In this document: piece by piece, positions 43,101-55,100 of the stretch
How positions within the stretch are numbered: position 1 is the first letter of the stretch
Layout: each line of letters starts with the position of its first letter
Assembly: GCA_905116865.2 (NCBI GenBank)
Contig: CAJHNH020004890.1
Location: 1,582,478-1,646,477 of the forward strand
Length of the DNA: 64,000 bases
Direction: 5' to 3'
Source of the DNA: Candidula unifasciata
Taxonomy: Eukaryota > Mollusca > Gastropoda > Stylommatophora > Geomitridae
Translations under genes and position numbers: made by a program
Notes under the pieces: generated by a model
What the model was told of the DNA's origin: nothing
What the model saw: only the letters and a program-made list of their open reading frames with translations
Database searches by the model: none

Positions 43101-46100
43101 TTGAGGCTCGAGATGGCTTTGTTGCTGGTTTTACAGATCTTCATTCAAGACTTGTGCAACACATCTGCGTCAAGCGCCACAGATAATGGCTCACATGAGT
43201 ATAAACCGAGCTGGCAGGGGATTTTAGAGTTGGTGTTACAGCCCTCAGTTAAAACATCTGTTGAGGGAAAGAGCAACTGAACTGCTGAGATTCAGCCCTA
43301 GGCCAAGAGATTTACTTGCAGTTTAGATGAGTTAGATCCCCTGAAAGTGGTATCTCGCGGTATAGTCCTGTTGTCGTCACTCGTGCTGAGGTAAACCATG
43401 ACAATCTGCCACTGTCAATCAGCTAATTAGGCTCAAATGTCAGTCTATACACGACTCACGGCATAACAGCAAAGGCCTAAATGTCAGACCGTGAGAAAGA
43501 TTCAGATGTCCATTATCATTGGCTCCTGTTGTCAGAGTGTCAGGATCAAACAGGGGAAGCCATGCCCGAAGCATGCGTTTTCCATACTGTTGTGGTAAAT
43601 ATTCAGATGAAACAACGTTAAAAGTGAATAGCATGCTGAAAAAGAATGAACTTTTTTTGTGTGTGGTCTTCGAAGTCCTGAATCTGTGTGCTGCACCCTG
43701 CTGATCTCTGGGGGGGTGCAGCCCAGGATGAGTGGGAAGCTCAGTATATGGTTGTGAGGTTAAGCAGTCAAGTGTAGGACATCATAAGTTCTTGGGTGAG
43801 CCCAGGACTAGAGCATCATATGTCGGCTGTACATTTATGGAAGCATACTTGGATGGCTGAAAGGTGCAAATGTTGCAGCTTTGTTGTAAACAGGCACAAC
43901 ACAGTTACGTCACTCGGACAGGCGAAAAGAAGAAGAGCAAGATTGTCAAGTTTTTCTTTGTGTTCTTCAGTAAACTCCTAAGACTAAGTATAAAGTGTTT
44001 GTTTGTTTGTTGGCTCTAACAAAACAGGCACTATTTCCGATGTCCTGGCAGAACTACTGGTGAATCCTGGTGTGGACATGACACAGTTTCAAAAGTATGT
44101 TCATGTTTTATTCTTTACGTGAGTGTGTGAGAGAGGGAGATGGATGAATGAACATTATTTTCAGAGTGTCACAGTTTGAGACTTTCAGGTTGTTCTGACA
44201 GTCACCCCTTTAACCATTCATGTCACTCAGTAGTTAATGTTCTATATTATGCTTATAAAATGAATTTTGAAGTACATACACACATGAATATATAGGCACA
44301 TATACAGGTCCATGGGAGTTTGTGGTGGGGGAAAAGAGAGATTGGGTACAGTTAAGTAATTAAATAAGTGAACAAATGTTCATGCATCCTATTATACATT
44401 ATTTAGCCATGTTTCTCAAGTGACTATGATTTATGGGACGATTGTTTAGCCAGGTTCCTCAAGTGACTGTATGATGTCATCTTATGAAGAGAGATTGGGT
44501 ACAGTTAAGTGATTAAATAATGGAACAAATGTTCTTGCATCTTATATATATTATTTATTCAAGTGACTGTGTGATGTAATAGGATGATTGTTTAGCCAGG
44601 TTTCTCAAGTGACTGTATGATGTCATAGGATGACATCAGGGAGAGGTTGAATCACCACAGTCTGGTGAGACTGATGCAATGGGGAGTGATGTGAGGTTCT
44701 GGCGGATGCTCGAGGCTCAGAGGAAAGGCAAGATGGAAATTTAATCAGAATGCTACTAGCATCATTAGTATCGGAACTGTTCACTGGCTGCTGAAGATGG
44801 GGACAGAGCACTTATGGAAATGTCTCGAGTGCTCTGATGTCGGTTCTTGAATCAACTCAACTCATAGTATGACAGTAACTTTTGCTTCTGATTTTCTCAC
44901 TCTAAATGACCTTTGTCCATGTGGTCTCTTATTTTGAATCATTTTATTATTGTTTGTTTATGTCCTCAGCATGATGCAAAAATTCTTAAAGACCATAAAG
45001 AACCTAATATGAAGACGTTGGATGTAAAGGAGAACCAGTGTAAGCCTGAGAACAGCAAAGAAAATACTGCCATCGCTGAAGCTGACAAGCTGATCAAACA
45101 ACCCAAGGATAAGGCTACTATCAAATGTGTCCCTTCCAAAACAGATAATGGCTCCAAGGGCAAAAGTGAACACAATGTTAAAGCTGTAAATATAGCAGCT
45201 GTCATAAGTGATTTTGAACACGATCAGTTGAAACTTGTCCCGACTAAAGAGAAAAGCTGTGAATCATTGATGGAAGTCAGCTTTGCTAATTTAAACAAGT
45301 CAAGGCAAGTTTCAGCAGTAGAATCTCAGGATATGAGCATTGACTTTGACAATAAGTCGTTCAGACAATACAGAGAGTCTCCGCTGCCTGTGTTAAAAAG
45401 TAACACAATTCACCCATCTCAAAAACCAATCGTCATCTCAAGCTCTGAAGAGAGCAGCAGTGAGTCTGATCTGGAAGAATGTCTTGGGACTAGAAAAGAA
45501 TTTGGAAAGTTAAAGATCTCAGACAAAGAGGCTGCATCAGTAGCTCCAGAAATTGTTAAAAAGCAGTCACATCCAGTGGAAAAGAAGTCTGAAGGATGTC
45601 CTGAGTTATCTTTGGTTCACAGTTTGAAATCAGAAACAGCCTCTTCCTGCTCAGATTCAAGCACATCTGTGACTTCAACAAATAGACAGATACAAAGCTC
45701 ACCTTCTAACATGTGTAATGGCGAACCAGTTAACATAAAAGATAATGAAGACAAGAAGATCATTGTCAACACACAGAAGAGTGGTGAAAGTGAGGTTCTG
45801 AAACTGGACGTCCCATACACGAGAGAAATGCTCAGAAATCTCATCTGCGAAAAACAAGCTCTTGCCAGTGAGCTAGAGAGGTTTCAGGTAAGCACTTGTA
45901 TTCTTCTCATGTAATTGTCTTCTGCTTTTGCCCTCAGAAGGGTAGTTGGCATATTGTGTTGTGGTTTAATAACTTAGCTTGTGATATCTGTTTTGTGTGT
46001 GTGTGTGGGTCCCAACAGATCCAGTTTCAGCAAACCGTTATTTAGTCATCTTTTAAGACATGTTAATAAGGGGGAGGTAGGCCTATACCCCCCTCTCCCA

Positions 46101-49100
46101 TAATGCAGCATCAGAACCCACACAGGAAATGTAATTGTCTAAGTCCCATGAGTCCTTTCATCCTGGGAAGCCACAAACCTGGCACTTGCAGTAGGTTCCA
46201 ACTCCCCAACAGTGCTGCTTAACAGCATTTCTACAGTGACAGGCTTACGAGTCACCTAGTTAGTGTCATCGATTATTTGTATGCCTGCATAGCATTTAGG
46301 AGGTGAGGATAGAAATAAATTTACTAAAAATAGCATTTGGTGGTTTGGATGGGGCTATGTGAACCAAATGGTTTTTTAAAAAAAGTTCATGTCAGATTTT
46401 CCTTTAAGCCTCAGTGATTGTCACATGGTTACAGCATAAGTCACCTGATACACGTTTATTTAGGCTTCAAGGAATGTATTACATTTATTGCTTTATTTTC
46501 TGCATGTATATTGATTACTTCCTTAGTATATTTATTATAAATTATAAAGGAAAAAACAATTTAAAGTGTAGATAAATAAATGCTTAAAAACATTTTTATG
46601 TGGCCTATGTAAAATGTTTAATTTTTAAAGAATGTTGTTGTTGTTGGAATTCCCGTGTTCATCACCCGTTTTGTATGCATTTCCCAGGGTCATAGGGTTA
46701 GTCAATGCATAGCTAAAAATGAGGATTTCATTACTTAACTCACTTTGTCGTCTCCCTTTAACTATAAAGTATTTTTTTTTTTTTTTGAGTGCCTTCCCCT
46801 TCTGCAGTCTGTAATTAATGTTTCCACATGACTCTGTCACTCATCAGCATTTCAGTGTCTGTCACTAATTTGCTGTCCATTTGAGAATGTTGTCTGTTTT
46901 CTGTTCCCTCTACGTTATAGGTGACTTTTGAGACTGTTGCAGTTTTCACATTTTGATAGCTTTTCAGGTTTCTTATTCTGCATTTTGCAGGGTGGTTGGC
47001 ACAGTGTGTTGTGGTTTACTGCCGGGCTGCATTATCTGCACTTTTCAACAAAACACATCCAGTTGCAGCAAATCCCTGTTAGTCACCTTTTACAACATAC
47101 TTGTTGAGGAGAGCAGCATCTATTTTTGTAGTTTCTTCATTCCTTCATCGTTTCTTTCTCACGTCTGATAAGCCTAATACTTGAACATTATATTTCTCCA
47201 ATAATTCTATCACTTGTTCTTCTTTATTGCCCCATCCACATATACTGATTGTCCCTACCCTGGACCTTCTGCTGGCCTCTATTTTCCCTTTTTCTAAAAC
47301 ATCTCCTGTTTTCCTTTTGGGCATTTATGCTGTCACTGTCATTACTGTCTATATGTACCACTTTTTAGCGCGGTGTAGACAGGGAGTCATGAGCCTGAGG
47401 ATTTAGGGCTATACAGCTAGTGCTGTTCCCACGGTCTGTAAGGTTGGGATGTTGGGGGGGGGGGGGGGGGGTAATCCAGGTTGCCCGCATGAAAGCCCGA
47501 CGTAACTGCCCAGCCAGCCGCTCCTTCTGTTTTTGCCAACAAAATAGTTTTATAAATTATATAATCATTTGGATTAATACAGGTGTTGAGAATGTATTTA
47601 CAGTGATAAGAATCACAGGAGAGAACAAACTTATTATTTCAGGTAAATTTGCGGCGCATCAATTTGACCAAACTGCCAGACAACGGCCAGCGTGTGATAA
47701 ATACGGTCAAAACGATGAAGGACAGTGTACAGAAAGTTGAGGAGAAGATCAAGAAAGCCGAGTCTGAACTTGGTAGGTATTTTCTGATTATTTTATTAAG
47801 AGCATGCATGCAAATGTTTTGTGTTTGATTGAAATGTTACATTCTCGCATTGTGGGTAGTAACGCTTAATATCTTGTGTAATGACTAAGGAGCTTTGATT
47901 TTAGGGCTCTGTAAATGAGATCTAAATGTGAAATTTACAAGAATAAACTGTTTATATAATCATAATTTTCCCTGGGGCCACATTGTGGGGGGGAACCAAA
48001 AATGGACACACTGCTACTCAAAAAAAAAAAAAAGCATGTCATAAAAGTCGTCAAATTGGGAGTTTCCTTCAAAGTCAGACTGCACCTGCCTGAGCAGCAA
48101 GCAACAACCAGCTGCACAGAAATAAGCCTGTAAAACTCGGGGCCTGGCACAAAGCCAAAGTCCAAATGGACGAACAACTAGGACTTTCTGCCAGAGCTTA
48201 CAGACGTTGAACAAAGAAGAAGGAGGAAGTAATCATAATTTCTTACCTGACTGGAAAAATACTACCACTGACTTTCCAGTCTTTTGAGCCCTGACAGGGT
48301 ATGCAGCTGTCAGAATTAAGATGGGGTAGAGATTTTTTTCTTCACCTCGTACTGAAATAACATCTCAATAGGGAGCATATTGCAGAGTTTCTTTTCCTTT
48401 CAAGTCAGTGAGGTATGCAAGACTGAACAGGAACTTCACATCTCTGAAGAGGTATATTATTAGGATGTGACTACACCATCATTCAGCACAGCATCTACAG
48501 ACTGGCTGTGATTTAGCCATTCTCTCAACAGATTCCTGTGTGGGTTCCGGGGCCACAATTTTTTTAAAAGAAAAAACAGACCCACTGCCCTCCTAACAGG
48601 CACGTCATAAAAGGTGGCTAATTAGGATTGTTTCCTTCACAGTTAGAGTGTATTTGCCATACAGGTTAGGAACCAGCAGTCTGCACACAAATTCACCAAA
48701 TCTGTAAAACTGGTGTGCATGCAAAACTTAAGTTCTGGAACAAGACCAAAGTCCAGATGTGGAAGAAAAACCAGAACTTTCAGCCGGTGAACACTAATAA
48801 GAAGAAGAAGACTCAAAGGTTTTAGACATTTCTTGGGAACAGACCCTACCCCAGTGCGACAGAGAGGCTGAGATTTGGTCAGTGTTTACTCCACAGGTTG
48901 TAGACATTTTATTGGTGAATCAGAGTGCTAATTGATGAAAACACAGATAAAGGTGATGCTGTAGTTGACACAATTGGATCCATAATTTATGGCAAGCGAA
49001 GAGCATGGGCATTCAAAATAAGCTGAAGGGAAAACCATCAGTGAGATAAATGACACCTTTGCTGTTAAAACTAGCAGCCTCACAATAGAAACTGGCTCAA

Positions 49101-52100
49101 ACAAGGGCATTAGCGTGGCTGGGTACTAAAGAATTCAAACACGCCTGCATACTTGGTGACTCAAGAAAATCCAGGCGCCATTCATCAGACAAGAATGGAT
49201 TGTCACACTCAGCACTAGACAAATGGCTAGCCTAACCTTAATCTTTGCCAGGTCTTGCAGGTGTTCAAGGCAGAGAGCATGCAGATTATCTTGCAGACAC
49301 TGTGGTTGTTGTGGCTGGTCCAATACTGAACAGAAGTAATGTTAGCAATGCCATATGCAGTACTTACAAGGAAGATTAATATTTCAAAAAGCATGACTGT
49401 GTCCCTGTCTAGGCTGAAGGACATAGGGGTGCAAGCTGGAGCTGCCATGAATGAACATTTTCCAAGGAGAGATTTGATGATTCAGCACAAAATAGGCATC
49501 GCCAGTCATTTTAAGCTTGTGGAGCTTTTGAGGAGGTGATGGAGCACCTGTGTATCTCTGGAATGCTGTGATGATAAGCCTCACTAATCATTAATGTGAA
49601 CAGACTTCACCGCAGTGCCCACAGGGGCAATTATTTTCTCTTACTGAAAAGCGACTGGTAAAGTTTGCAACACTTTTCATAATTAAGTCATTTCTGGAGC
49701 AAAAAATATGGCATGTGACAAATGTACAGGTAATTTATTAAAAATAGATTACATTTGTGTTGCATTTTCGAAAATGTGCATTCTTAATATGCACACAGCT
49801 GTACAATGAAAAGTTGTCTAATGCTTTGTAGTTGAATTGTGCTATTACAGCAATAGTGCTACATTTATTTTTAGTGTTTGGTCTAAAACTGATCTGTTCC
49901 TTCAGGCACACAAGCCTATCTTGATCAGAGCAGCGGTGGAGTTGACCATAACAGTTATCCACAGCGTTCATACAGTCAGCAGGTACGGTTGTCTTAGTTA
50001 CTTGTTTGAAATTAGTGTCTCCTGGCTTGGACCCGAAGATCTTCTTATCTTCCTCTTAGCACCCTGGTTATTCTTTCACCTCTGGACTTGTCTTTTTTTT
50101 CTTCTTCAGAATCTGAGGGTTGCGTGCACAGCTGTTTCACAGATCTGACTTATTTGTATGGAAACTGTTGGTTTCTCACCGCTCAGGCAGATGTAATCTG
50201 ACTTAGAAGGAAATATTGCTAATCAGTTGCCTTTTGCAGCATGCGTGTTAGGAGACAGCGGGGGTCTGTTCTGATTGTTCATCCACCTCTGGACTTTAGT
50301 CTTGTTCCAGAATCTGAGGGTTGCATGAACATCTGTTTCACAGATCTGACTTATTTGTATGCAGGCTGTTGGTTCCTTGCCTCTCAGACACAGAAGTACT
50401 TTGACTTTGAGGGAAGCTTGGAACCACCTTGGAGGGGGGGGGGGGGGGTAATGACATGCTTTTTGGGAAGCACTGGGTCTATTCTTGTTTCCCCCCAGTC
50501 AGGTCCTGGAACCCACATGGGTAGCTAATACCAGCAGTAATGATGTTTCCATGTGTGTGTGTGTGCTGAGTTTGTGTATGTGCTGAGTGATTCTATGAGC
50601 ATGATCTGGCAGGTCGATGTGGGTTCCGTCTGCAGACAGTGGGTTGAGTCGTTGCGAAACTTCCATGTGCATGCAGTTACCTTTATCTTTGTCCCAGGAA
50701 ATGCAGTTGTTGTTGGTAATGAAAGAGCTGATAGACTGGCCGGTTATGCCTTAGTTGCAGATGGCCAGCCTGTGGTTCACACCAAACTGTTAACACCCTT
50801 AGAGAGATATGACAGTTGCGTGCACATCCATTTTACTGGCTTTTTTGTGTGCATTTGGTTGTTGCTTGCTGCTCGGGCAGATGCACTCCGATTTTGAAGT
50901 AAGCCCCCAGTTAGTAAACTCCCACGACATGCTGGTTGGGGAGACAGTCTGTCTATTCTTGTTCTCCCCAAAATGGGGCCTCAGAACCAACATGTGGAGG
51001 AATATCTTGGCTCAGTAATAAACACCAGTGGTGACTGCAACAAAGAAGCCATAAGAAGACTTGCTTTAGCGGGGAAGAGATAAAAACAGTATGAAGAACA
51101 TATGGATGTGAGTCATGGATCTTACTCTGTCATTGAAGAAAAAATTTGCAGCTTTTGAATTAAAATGTCACAGAACAGTTCTTAGAATTCCATGGACCAG
51201 GAAGAATAAAAACATCTACATTCATGACCTCAGCTTTGAGGAGAACTGGCTCATCAGCAGCATCCTATCCCAGAAGCTGAGGTATGTGGCCGTATTAAAT
51301 GTCATGAAGACCCTAAAAAAACATTGATAAAAGATACAGTTACCGGAAGACTAGGCTCACCAACATTGGTTTTAAGACATTGAATATTGTTGTATGCTGA
51401 ACTCACTGTGGTATGTATGTATGTATGTATGTACGTACGTATGTATGTATTTATATTTGTATGCATGTATGTATGTACGTATGTATATATTTATGTATGT
51501 ATGTATAAAAGGTAGATAGGTATCTAGATAAGTTGGCAGGTATTGTTGTATGTATGTATGTATGTATGTGTGTGTGTGTGTGTTTATGTGTGTGGGGGTA
51601 GGCAGGCAGGTAGGTATGTATGTATGTATGTTGGTTGTTAGAGGCATCATCCCCCATGCCAGTCGTCAAGGCGCTTGATGATGATAATGACTGATGCGAG
51701 TGCAAAAGGTCCAAATTACTTGAAATTGTGAGACCCGATTCTAGAGTTAAATGTTGAATTAAGGAATCAACAGCACAGCACTCAGGGCACTACTATAAGC
51801 TCTCCACCCCCATCTTCAGCAGCCAGGGAAGAGTTCCAGTTCCGATGGCACCAGTAACTGTCTGTTTGTATTCGCCATTCTCCTCAAACCAAAATTATCT
51901 GTTTGTGCCTCCGCACTGTTCACTCGCACGCCAAGGGCCCTCACGACATCTAGCTTAAACACATTTCTAGAGATTCACGGGTAACAGCGGCCTCCACTGG
52001 GATTGGGAGACCAACGTATGACCACTGTGACAGGCTGCTGGAGGTTAACCCATGTCAAAGTCAGTGTCTCTCAGTCAGTCATGTAGAGCAGACATATGTG

Positions 52101-55100
52101 GATGACCTTTGTTCTTAATAATGTGTGTTATTTATTTCCCTGTGGAAATGTAATTTGGTGTAGAGACGGTGAGATCCAGACTGACCACTGTGAGTTAGTT
52201 GATTAAATTTCATAATATCGGTCGGTGCCAGTGACTGTTTATATAATCTGTTAGGTCTTCTGATAGCAGTACTCTTTATCTTCTTTCCTGCAGGTCAGCC
52301 TGGCTTATCCAGCAATAATTTCTGTTATATGCCAAATGTGTCTTGTGTTGTAGACTAACATCAAATCAAGGCTACATGTCGCCTTTTAAGGTGGTGCTGC
52401 CTTTGGAGTTTGTCTGTAGGCAGAATCGAATAGACAGTGTTCAGTCATTTGTCACCAATTCATCGTCCTGTTGTATTCGTCCAGGAATAAACTCGACTGA
52501 TACACTAGCACAGAAAGTATATTTAGTGTTGGTGTTCACGCTTTGTTATTATAGTGTTGGTGGTTTGATTTCATCGTGTGTATATCTATAGTACCTCAGT
52601 ATTCTCCTGTAGGTAACCTAGTGGTCGCCATGATCGTCGACTATGCAACTTCTTCGTATGTGATTGAAGTATAATTATCACCCCAGATTCTTTTGCCGGG
52701 TATATGATATCTCCTCTCATATTGCATACTACAAAGATGCATTGGTTGTTAAAACACACGGGGCTGGAGAAAAGGCTCAAGAAATAGACTTTTATGCCTG
52801 ATGCATTGAGAGCGACGTTCTAAAAAAAATCTGCCGATTGCTGGTGATTAAAATATATTACTATTTCTGTAAATCATTTTCTATTGTGGTTGCAGAATCT
52901 GCTCCATTGGAAGTCCAAGCCTGCAGAATCTGGCCATGTTTTTCCAGGATCAGTCAACTACAATAACAGCAACAGCACAGACAAACTGCAAGCTCCACAT
53001 CCACAGTTTGTTCAAGACTTTGGACATCATCCTCAACATTTGCAACAGCTTTTTGCTTGTAAGTGAGCTGAAACTTTTACATTGTCTTCCTTTATTTTTA
53101 TTTCTAGTCTTGTTCACATTTATCGGCTGTAAACTCCAGTGGAAAGTTGTGGCTGTTCATCCACCTCTGGACTTAGTTTTGTTCCAGAACCTGAGTATTG
53201 CGTTTAGTTAGTCTTTCCTCTTGTGTCGAGTGCGGCACATAGGGCAGAGGTCATGACTCTCCATGCATGGCGGTTCGTTGCAATCCGTTGTAGGTCTTGG
53301 ATGTTTGTGTGGCTCATGAGCGAGCCTTCCCTGATGATAGTTCTACGTAGGGTTTCCCTTGGTCTTCCACGAGATCTTTTCCCCTGTGGTGTCCAAATGA
53401 GGGCTTGGTAAGGAAGTCTTGATTTATCCATTCTAAGGGCGTGGCCGACATAGTTCCAGCTGCGTTTTCGTATAAAATTAGACACATACTCTTGCCTGGA
53501 TTCTTGCCTTATTTGTGTATTTGTTCGGAAATCTGACCATTTGAAATTTAGTATTCTTCTAAGGCATTTATTTTCAAAACTGTCTAATTTTGTGTCTAGA
53601 GTTTTCGTTGATTTCCAGCTCTCGCATCCATAGGTTAGTACTGGAATCACACAAGTATTGCGTGCACATCCTTTTTTTTTTTACACACAGATCTGACTTA
53701 TTTGTATGCAGACTGTTGGTTCCTTGCCTCTCAGGCAGTTGCACTCCAACTTTGAATAAAGCTCTAAATGAGTAGACTCTTACAACATACTTGTTGATGT
53801 TTTCCCTCACAATGAGGCCCCGGAACCCACATGTAGAGTTTTAGAATAAAACATACAGATGCACACATGTCCGTACCTGAGAGAGTTGTTTGGTCACCAC
53901 TGTGAGATTATGTTGTGTCAAGGACGTTTTGGGTCTTGAAAGCCCAACCCTCTCCTATGTCAAGAACATGTTCTGGGTCTTCAAAGCCCAACCCTCTCCT
54001 AAGTCAAGAACATGTTCTGGGTCTTGAAAGCCCAACCCTCTCCTACGTCAAGAACATGTTCTGGGTCTTGAAAGCCCAACCCTCTCCTACGTCAAGAACA
54101 TGTTCTGGGTCTTGAAAGCCCAGCTCTCTCCTATGTCAAGGTCATGTTCTAGGTCTTGAAAGCCCAACCCTCTCCTATGTCAAGGACATGTTCTGGGTCT
54201 TGAAAGCCCAGCTCTCTCCTATGTCAAGGTCATGTTCTAGGTCTTGAAAGCCCCACCCTCTCCTATGTCAAGGACATGTTCTGGGTCTTGAAAGCCCAGC
54301 TCTCTCCTATGTCAAGGTCATGTTCTAGGTCTTGAAAGCCCCACCCTCTCCTATGTCAAGGACATGTTCTGGGTCTTGAAAGCCCCACCCTCTCCTATGT
54401 CAAGGTCATGTTCTGGGTCTTGAAAGCCCCACCCTCTCCTATGTCAAGGACATGTTCTGGGTCTTGAAAGCCCCACCCTCTCCTATGTCAAGGACATGTT
54501 CTGGGTCTTGAAAGCCCAACCCTCTCCTATGTCAAGGTCATGTTCTGGGTCTTGAAAGCCCCACCCTCTCCTATGTCAAGGACATGTTCTGGGTCTTGAA
54601 AGCCCCACCCTCTCCTATGTCAAGGACATGTTCTGGGTCTTGAAAGCCCAACCCTCTCCTATGTCAAGGACATGTTCTGGGTCTTGAAAGCCCCACCCTC
54701 TCCTATGTCAAGGACATGTTCTGGGTCTTGAAAGCCCCACCCTCTCCTATGTCAAGGACATGTTCTGGGTCTTGAAAGCCCAACCCTCTCCTATGTCAAG
54801 GTCATGTTCTGGGTCTTGAAAGCCCAACCCTCTCCTATGTCAAGGACATGTTCTAGGTCTTGAAAGCCCCACCCTCTCCTATGTCAAGGACATGTTCTGG
54901 GTCTTGAAAGCCCAACCCTCTATGTCAAGGACATGTTCTGGGTCTTGAAAGCCCAACCCTCTATGTCAAGGGCATGTTCTGGGTCTTGAAAGCCCAACCC
55001 TCTCCTATGTCAAGAACATATTCTGGGTCTTGAAAGCCCAACCCTCTCCTTTGCACACTATGAAACTGATGTTGTGGTCCGTCTTCTCTATATTTAATGA

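Noticed and set aside
52343..52591. An 82-codon frame with Cys/Val-rich content as a possible TTF2 exon
   Set aside because: Exons f and g already join in phase, and this frame lacks paired splice sites and conservation.
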